Shown: positions 46,945 through 54,800 of the stretch, piece by piece
Position numbering within the stretch: the stretch's first letter is position 1
Layout: every line of letters begins with the position of its first letter
Origin: Pratylenchus scribneri
Taxonomy: Eukaryota > Nematoda > Chromadorea > Rhabditida > Pratylenchidae
Assembly (NCBI GenBank): GCA_030063045.1
Contig: JAQSEB010000050.1
Coordinates: forward strand, 1,364,001-1,428,000
Direction of reading: 5' to 3'
Length of the DNA: 64,000 bases
The notes under the pieces: generated by a model
Database searches by the model: none
Told to the model about the DNA's origin: nothing
Seen by the model: only the letters and a program-made list of their open reading frames with translations
Translations under genes and position numbers: made by a program

Positions 46945-48825
46945 TCATTTCAATTCCTTGATTTGCTCCTCCAATGCCACCAATTGCCGCTCATAATTTT
47001 GCACCCAAATTTTCATCTCTCTCAATTCCTCCTCCAACTTTTCTTTGCGCTTCATCAAATATTCCTTAATGACGGCCCCATTTGCATCATTCGGCAATTC
47101 CGATATTTGCTGGGTCAAGTCTTGAATTTGCTGTTCCACATTTTTCTTCTCCAGCATTTTGGCTATCAATTGCTCTTCTACGGTGTGCCAGCGATCGAGC
47201 AGATACTTTTTGATGACGTTTTCATCTCCTTCTTTTACTTTCCCACTTCCTTTCTCGTTCTCACGCATTCCCTTTTCGTCATCCTTCTCCAGCTTCACAT
47301 CCTTCAGATCATTTCCTCCAATTCCAACAATTTTGCCAACAATTCCCTCATTTCCTCCCAATTCCAATTTAATCATTACATTTTCCTTCTTCACATTTTG
47401 CACCAATTTTGCTCCAGCCCTTTGGCCCTTATTTTCCTCCACCTTCAATGACACATTTCCCACACATTTTTCCTCAATATATTCGCTTTTCATTTCCACA
47501 TCACCCTTTTCACTTTCCACCAATTCACTTTCAGGCTTTACTCCCTCCACCCATTCTCGAATTCGATCTTCATCCACCCATATTTTCAACTGATTGGGTT
47601 CATATTCTTCCGGTGGAGGGGATGCGGGAGGAACCATCGCCTGGATTCGGCCTTTCTCTTCATCCTCTTCCTTTCTCTTCTTCTCAGTCTTTCGTACTTC
47701 ATCCTCTTCATCCCTCTTCTTCTCATTCCTTCGGGCATCATCCTCCTCCATTCGACGTTTTCTTTGTCTTCGGCGCACTTCTCGGCGTTCATCATCATCC
47801 AAAATCTTCTTCATCCGTTCTCTTTCACCCCTTTCGCCATTCTTATTCCAATATCGACAATAAGGCGGCAGTTTATCCTTTCTTTCCTCTGGTTTCAACC
47901 CTTTCTGCTCCTCCAATAATTTCAAGTCATTTCGCTCATCCACATCCTGCGGGTTGATCCAATCAATTGGAGGGTATTTTCTCTTGTCCGAAACAATGCC
48001 TGGCGTATATTTAAGCTTGGGAATAACAAGTTGAAGCCCTTCGGGCGGTATCAACTCCAATTTCTTCCCTTCAGAGTTGCTCATTGAACGGATCACATTC
48101 TCTAAAGCTCTTTTCAGCATTCTTTCACCATTTATTGCGAACAATTCATATTTCAATTTTCGCACCCGTTCTTCAGCCGTTGAATTGTCATGATAGGCGT
48201 TGGTGTTTCGAATCTCATACAAATCGCTTCGCCATTGTTCAACTGTGTTCGAGGCACCGTGAAAAACCTCCGCCCGGTTCAATTTACAGTCCCTTTGTCT
48301 TTTTTCCAACAATTTCCTTTTCCAATCGCCTTCCCTTTTCTGCCACTCCCAATATTCGCTTCCGGCATACTCATTGACGAGATTTTGGTTCATTCTTTCT
48401 TTCACCTTTTCCCTTCTTTCAACCAAAGCAAAACGTGGCAATTTCAAGTTCATTGGAGGTGCAGGCGAAGATGCGGGCGATGGCACACCCTTCCGTGGAT
48501 CCTTAACGTCATTTTCCTCCATTCTTGAATCAGATTTAGGTACCTTATTCTCGTTCTCATTTTCCCCAATTCTGCTCTCCCCTTTTCCATTCTCGCTTTC
48601 ATTTTTGCGATTCTCATTCTGACATTCCTCCATATCATTTTCTGCACTATGTTCAATGCACTTTCGAGGTTCTGAAGATTCTGTTGTGACATTTCCCTCG
48701 CCTCTTTTCTCACCATCTTCCTCTTCATCCCTCGTGGACTCTGAACTTGCATCTGACCATTCTCCTTTGGCGAAGACTGACTCGGTTTCATCATAATCCA
48801 ATTTTTCACTACTAGAATGACTCAT
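46945..48825 (-). CDS. Extra 3' module of the retroelement: 626-aa charged coiled-coil protein
   Basis: From ATG at 48825 (MSHSSSEKLDYDE) to the stop at 46945. The composition is very rich in Glu, Lys, Arg. Parts in order: an acidic Ser/Glu/Asn N-terminus with repeated ENE/NES tracts, a Pro-rich patch (SPASSPAPPM), a less biased central region with Trp and Tyr (EYWEWQKREGDWKRKL, TPGIVSDKRKYPPIDWINP, CRYWNKNGERGE), a basic/acidic helix (RRQRKRRMEEDDARRNEKK), and a C-terminal coiled coil (QQIQDLTQQISELPND, LEEELREMKIWVQNYERQ). I recognise no family. A splice acceptor (TTTTCCCTTTAG) ends at 48881, 56 bases before the ATG, so it may be translated from a spliced RNA instead of as a polyprotein end. 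The function is unknown. Confidence 0.65.
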   Translation of the reverse strand: MSHSSSEKLDYDETESVFAKGEWSDASSESTRDEEEDGEKRGEGNVTTESSEPRKCIEHSAENDMEECQNENRKNESENGKGESRIGENENENKVPKSDSRMEENDVKDPRKGVPSPASSPAPPMNLKLPRFALVERREKVKERMNQNLVNEYAGSEYWEWQKREGDWKRKLLEKRQRDCKLNRAEVFHGASNTVEQWRSDLYEIRNTNAYHDNSTAEERVRKLKYELFAINGERMLKRALENVIRSMSNSEGKKLELIPPEGLQLVIPKLKYTPGIVSDKRKYPPIDWINPQDVDERNDLKLLEEQKGLKPEERKDKLPPYCRYWNKNGERGERERMKKILDDDERREVRRRQRKRRMEEDDARRNEKKRDEEDEVRKTEKKRKEEDEEKGRIQAMVPPASPPPEEYEPNQLKIWVDEDRIREWVEGVKPESELVESEKGDVEMKSEYIEEKCVGNVSLKVEENKGQRAGAKLVQNVKKENVMIKLELGGNEGIVGKIVGIGGNDLKDVKLEKDDEKGMRENEKGSGKVKEGDENVIKKYLLDRWHTVEEQLIAKMLEKKNVEQQIQDLTQQISELPNDANGAVIKEYLMKRKEKLEEELREMKIWVQNYERQLVALEEQIKELK

Positions 48826-51800
48826 TTGACCGAAATCGAGGACGACAAAAGAAATATAGAGATAATATTTTTGATTGAAGCTAAAGGGAAAAGATTTGCC
48901 ATATAAAAAATTAATAATTGAATTGTTGGTAAAAAGAATCGAATGGGAAATGGAATGAGAGTGGTGGAAAGATTTTATGAATGAATTTGGCCGAATAGGA
49001 TGAGCATTCAATTCATTTACATTTTTATCCATTGCCCCTCCCCTTGTACGAGGACCCGAACAATTGACCCCGAAAGGGGCCAAGGGTAATTGCCCTTCCT
49101 TTCTCTCTGCATTGGCCAATAAATCGATGATGGACCAAAGGATCAAAGTTCGCAGAAGGGCGCGGACAACTTTCCCAATTGGATTCATCTTTACGATAAC
49201 TGCAATGGCCAAAAAGGCGAAAAGCAAAAATATAAGGATGAGAAAACCGTATTTTGCGAGGGAGAAAAATTTAGAAAATAAAATGAATGGATCGAATGAA
49301 AAATCCAAAAGGCCTTTCACACTTTCCACTGTATTCTCGGCATAACTACCCCAATTTTGTCCTTCCCCTCCAGCATTTTCACCCACAATCTTTTGCTTCA
49401 ATATTTCGTTAAATTTTGGGGGGACATAATACAATTGGCCTTTCAGTTGCAACTCAACCGAATTGGATGGACATTTCGCAATGCACTTCTTTTCGAATTT
49501 TTCAGCATTTGAGGGGATTATTGCAGTATTTTGTTCACCTTCCTTCGAACAATGAAGGACAAATTGCAATTCGGCACATTCAACGCTAGCCATGAATTTT
49601 GGTCCATCAGACCAACATTTTGCCTTCAATTCCGCCCCAGTGGCGCATTGATAGCACCCTTGCAATTCCTCCACCTCAATTCGGCATTCAGCTTGTTGTG
49701 ATTTGTGAACCAATTCCAATCCTTCAATATCAACATTTAGCTGGACTGCACTATACTCTTGCTCGACAAATATTTCATCCTTCTCGGAATATAAGCGATG
49801 ATTTCCCATGCTCAATGGCAGACTATTTTCGATGTTCCCCATTATTTCCTCCCCATCAAATCCCCTACAATTGCATTTAACAGATGTTTGTACAATCTGA
49901 CAATCTTGGCATGCTTCCAAGGCAATTTGACAGTCAAAATTGTTAGCCCTTTCTTTATTTTCACAAAATAGGTCACCCCATTGTGTTTTTTCGGGGAGAA
50001 CCGCCACTCCATCCTTCCCGAGCAGGAATTTTTGCCTCATTGAAATGGGATCGGTCGACGTTATTGACAATGGCGTGAAGCTAATTGTATTCCAACGGTG
50101 TTTTTGGGCTGCTTGAAGCCACATGGAGTGAGATTGCACCTTCCCATCAATTTCCAACGTTGCCTCCGCCTTTAATACATTTTCCCAATCGGTGCACTCC
50201 AATATTTTATAAACATTATCGCCCTTTGGTCGAGCAAATTGCCGATAAAAAAGGCACGATTGGGGGCCAGTAATCATTTGAACAATGGGCACCCCCAGAG
50301 GGCAAAGATCCGAAGATTGTGAAGGCACATGTTGGCAAAATGTGTGCCCCGGCAAATGATTGTTTTCCATTTCATCTACCAAACTTTCTTTTCCTAATTC
50401 CTCACAACTTCCCCATTGACAATTTCCTGCCCCAGGGCATCTTCTCTTGACCTCCACGTCCATTTCATAGGACCGTGTGAATCTTCTAATCTTCGCCGAA
50501 CATTTTTTAGTCAATTTATGCATAATAACTGATAATGTGCCTAATGTTCCATTCGTTTCGTCATTGATGAGCATTACATTGGTTTGCCCCATTGGCAGCA
50601 AGGTTAATGTGTTCGAACTTGACAATTTACAAATCATTTCCTGACCGTTCTGGCTACAATGTTGGCTCTGGCTGACAATGGAAACGATATTTGAAAAGGC
50701 GCCAACTTGTGGGGAAGCCATCAAAAGTAACAAAACAATCGCCCAATGCACCCGTCGGTCTCTCCGTTGATACCTTCGCCTAATTCTTTCAATCCGCATT
50801 AATTCTCGCCTCTCGTTTTCCATTTCCTCCATCACCCTCTCTTCAAGAATCACAAAGATCCATCCCAAATAAATCAACGCAATTCCCAAAATCAGGACTA
50901 ATACCAGATCGTATTTTGAAAAAGTTTCCAATTTCCATTGCCTTTCATTTCTTATCTGCTCATTCCTTTCATCGTTCAATTTGTCCAACAATTTCGCATT
51001 CGAATTATCAAAAACCATAAAAAGTACGATAATCAGTCCCGCTGCTTTCAAACTTCTTTGACGCCAATTTAGACTTGTTTTTGCCACTCCTTTTTTGATA
51101 TTTCGGATTTTTTGCTTAACAGTTTGCCTAGCGGCATTCGGGTCGATGGGCTTTCCCCACCTTAACCATTTCCAAAGACTAACTGGAACGGCCAAAATAT
51201 AAATGATGGCTGAGCACAAATGGCGTAATTTACTGGAACAGCATTTCATAGTTCGGGCTAAGCAACAAATTGCGAAGTAGCCGAATAAAAGCAAAGTGCC
51301 AAATACAAAAATGGCCATTTTTGGAGAACAAAATGGGTTGAGAATCAGGTCAAGGCACCAGCTACATTTCAAAACTTGGCATTCATGCAATGCTTCGCAT
51401 TTGATTGACTTTTCATGGGGATTGGGTGCATTGTTTTTCCAAAATTTAATTTCACAAGAAAATTTGTTCAACAAAATTTCCGTCGGTAGATTGAAGTCTA
51501 TTTTATCAACATGGGTGCGCACAACACATAGGTCCTGGCAACAAATTTCCGCCTTCTCAAATGGGCGAGGGACGAGCGCATGAATTCCATTTTCGGAGCA
51601 TTGGACCAAACAACCTCTGCAGTCGCTCATATTCGTGAATTTTATGGGTGAACAATTCAAAATACCAAAAATGGACAAGAAAATGAGGGAAATTAACGAA
51701 ATGGAAGCCATTCCCAACTTTGCCTTTGCTCTTGTGACCATTCCGTGCTTGTTTTCTCCAACTTTTTCAGGCGCCAAAACCGTGATTTCCTTCGCAACTC

Positions 51801-54800
51801 GGAAATTTTCATTCACTTTTTCCCTTTCCACATTTGTACTCTCCGTTTCTCTTCCATCATCCAAATCTGTTTCCAGCGGATGCAATCGAGAAACTGGGCG
51901 CACCCAAATTTTTCCGCTGGTCAATTTCAATTTAACGCTTCGAATGGCACCTTCCTTTCCTTCCAATTCTATTATTTTTCCCATTGGCCAATTATTTCGG
52001 CTAATATGATCTTCCCTAATCAAAACTATTTCGCCCAACTTCGGTTCCCTTTTGGTGAGTCTTGCCGGTCCAACGTGGTTCCATTTTGATCTTTCCCGGA
52101 GAACATTCAAATACTCCTTCCTCCAACGATCGAAAAACATTTCCAAAGATTCCACATTACTCTGAAATTCGGCGGCTAATCGATTTTGGGGGGACCTTTT
52201 CTCGATTTCAAAGAAATCCCGATCGATTATTTCAATCGAATGTATCCCCTTCGGGTGGATGAAATCGATTGGTCTCAAGGGTCGAGGTTCACCGGCAGCA
52301 TCCGACACATACGTTATGGGCCTAGAGTTCATCGAAAACTCAATTTCGGCGCAGAACGAGAGCAATTCATCAAATGGCAGAATCAATCTGCCCAATGACC
52401 TTCTGAACCCATCCTTTGCCAACTTAATGAGTCTCTCATAAACTCCACCCGCCCACGGGGAGAGGGCGGGAAGGAAGCGCCATTTGATTTCCCCTTTCGT
52501 GCCATCCGTCAAAAGTTGAATTGTTTTATTTGCAAGGACGAATTGTGAACCATTATCGCTGAGACAAGTTTCGGGGCGACCTCTCCGAGCAACAAAACGG
52601 CGAAAAACATTCAAGAACGAGTCGGTGGTCATATCAAGTGTTGGTTCAATATACACAGCTCTTGTCATCAAGCAGGTGATAAGCACCAACCACACTTTCA
52701 CAATGTTCCCCTCGGGCAACCTCGTAAGGGTTGGCCCGGCATAATCCACCCCAATGTGAAGAAACGGTGCGCTTGCTCTTGTCCTTCTTGATGGATGAGG
52801 AGGCATTCTCGGGAGAGCGAATTGAGCTGAATGAGCGCGCCGACATTGAAGGCATTTCTTGACCATTTGTCTGGTCTGCTTTCTCGCTTGGGGGGACCAA
52901 AATTGGCTCAAGAATTCCGTTAATGTGGTTTCAACACCAGCATGACACAATTTCACGTGAATTTCCCTCAATTTTAGAAACGTAACAGCTGATTTCGGCA
53001 AAACCAGGGGAAATTTTTGTTCATAATTGCAATCGCTATTTCCCATTCGTGTGTGCAATCTCAACATCCCCAATTCGTCTTCATAAACGTCATACTTTTT
53101 CAAATTTTCCCATTCAAATTTTTGAGCTTGATTCATAAATATATATTCCGCACATTTCCTTCTATTTGGCACAGAATCGATTCCATCTTTATGGCTCATG
53201 AACCATTTGAAAATTGGATTTTGCCACATTTTTTCATTCCCGATTTTCAAAATGAATTTCAAACAATTTTCCACAACATTAATGAGTTTATACCATGCGC
53301 TATACTTTTCTGGATCAATTAGCCATTCATTCTTTCCCAATATTCCACCAATTCCAACAAATACTTCATCCGTCATCATGGTCGGAATTTTCTCCTCATC
53401 ATCCCCCTTCAATTCAAATTCAATTTCATTCGGCCACAAACTCTTATCCGTCAACCATTCCGGTCCTTTCCACCACATATTCGAATTGCGTAAACCTTCC
53501 GGAGTTGTGCCTCTCGTGGCCATATCCGCCGGATTTTGCTTCGTTCGCACATAGTGGAAAACACAATTCTCTAAAGTCCTAATTTCTTTGATTCGTCTGT
53601 CAATTATTGCCGGTTGGGGTTCCTTTGTCCGGAGCCAGGCTAATGCCACCTGCGAATCAGACCACAAATGAATATCCTTTGAATCGACTTTCATTTCTTC
53701 CATCACAAATTTCAACGTTCGAATGCCCAACAGAATTCCGAACAATTCAAGCTTATGAATGGTCAATGTTTTCGCCCGTTTTGCTGGCTTCAGGCGATTT
53801 TTCGAGAACACCAACGACGAATTTCGATTTTCCATTGGCCCACAAACAATATAAATGGCAGCCGCAAAAGAACAATCCGACGCATCCACAAAGGCGTGGA
53901 CTCCGACATTCTCCGAATTTTGAAACAGAAAATAGCGCGGGATCTCGATTTTTTGTCCCCGCCAATGGTCCAAAATGAACATCCAATTCGCCTTTTCTTC
54001 ACCAATTAAAGGGGAATCCCAATTGCTTTTCTCTCCCCATAATTTTTGAAACAATATTTTTGCATAAAGCATTGCCGGACCGGTTAACCCCAACGGGTCA
54101 TAATGGCCAGCCATCACACTCAACACTACCCGCCGAGTTGGAGCTCTGCTTGCCGGAACATCCGGGAATTCGAATATAAAGGAGTCCCGATGAGTGTTCC
54201 ACTTTATGCCCAAAAATTTCACTAATTCATCTTGAATGCACTCATCCTTTGGAATCATTTCTCTAGCAATTACAGAATTAGTGGTGTATTCGCGTAGGTT
54301 CATTTGTGCTCCAGCAAATGCTTCCTTCGATTTTTTGTACATTTCCATTGCTTCTTGGCTGTTTTGGCACATCATGGCCAAATTATCAACATAATTATTT
54401 TCCAAAAAGCGCTCTGCTAATTCGGGGAAGTGCTTCTCCAAATGAACCTTGATCACTCCCGAAAGCATATATGGGGCACATGTTATTCCAAAGCCAACTC
54501 TAGCAAAGCGATAAATGAGTAAATTTTCATTAGTCAATGGCTTTTTGAAATCTTTGAGCCATAAAAATTTGCAAAAATCTCGTTCGCCTTCATCCAACCC
54601 AACACAAGTAAATGCTTTTTCAACATCGGCCGTCAGCAAAATTTCGGTTGAACGAGATCGAAGCAGAATAGATGCAATTTTTGGCAGTTGATTGAGACCT
54701 TTGTATAGACAATCATTTAGACTGAGCTCATTCTTTTCATGACTGGATGCGTCGTGCACCATTCTGAGCTTGCTTGTGATGACCGCATGATGCGGTAAGA

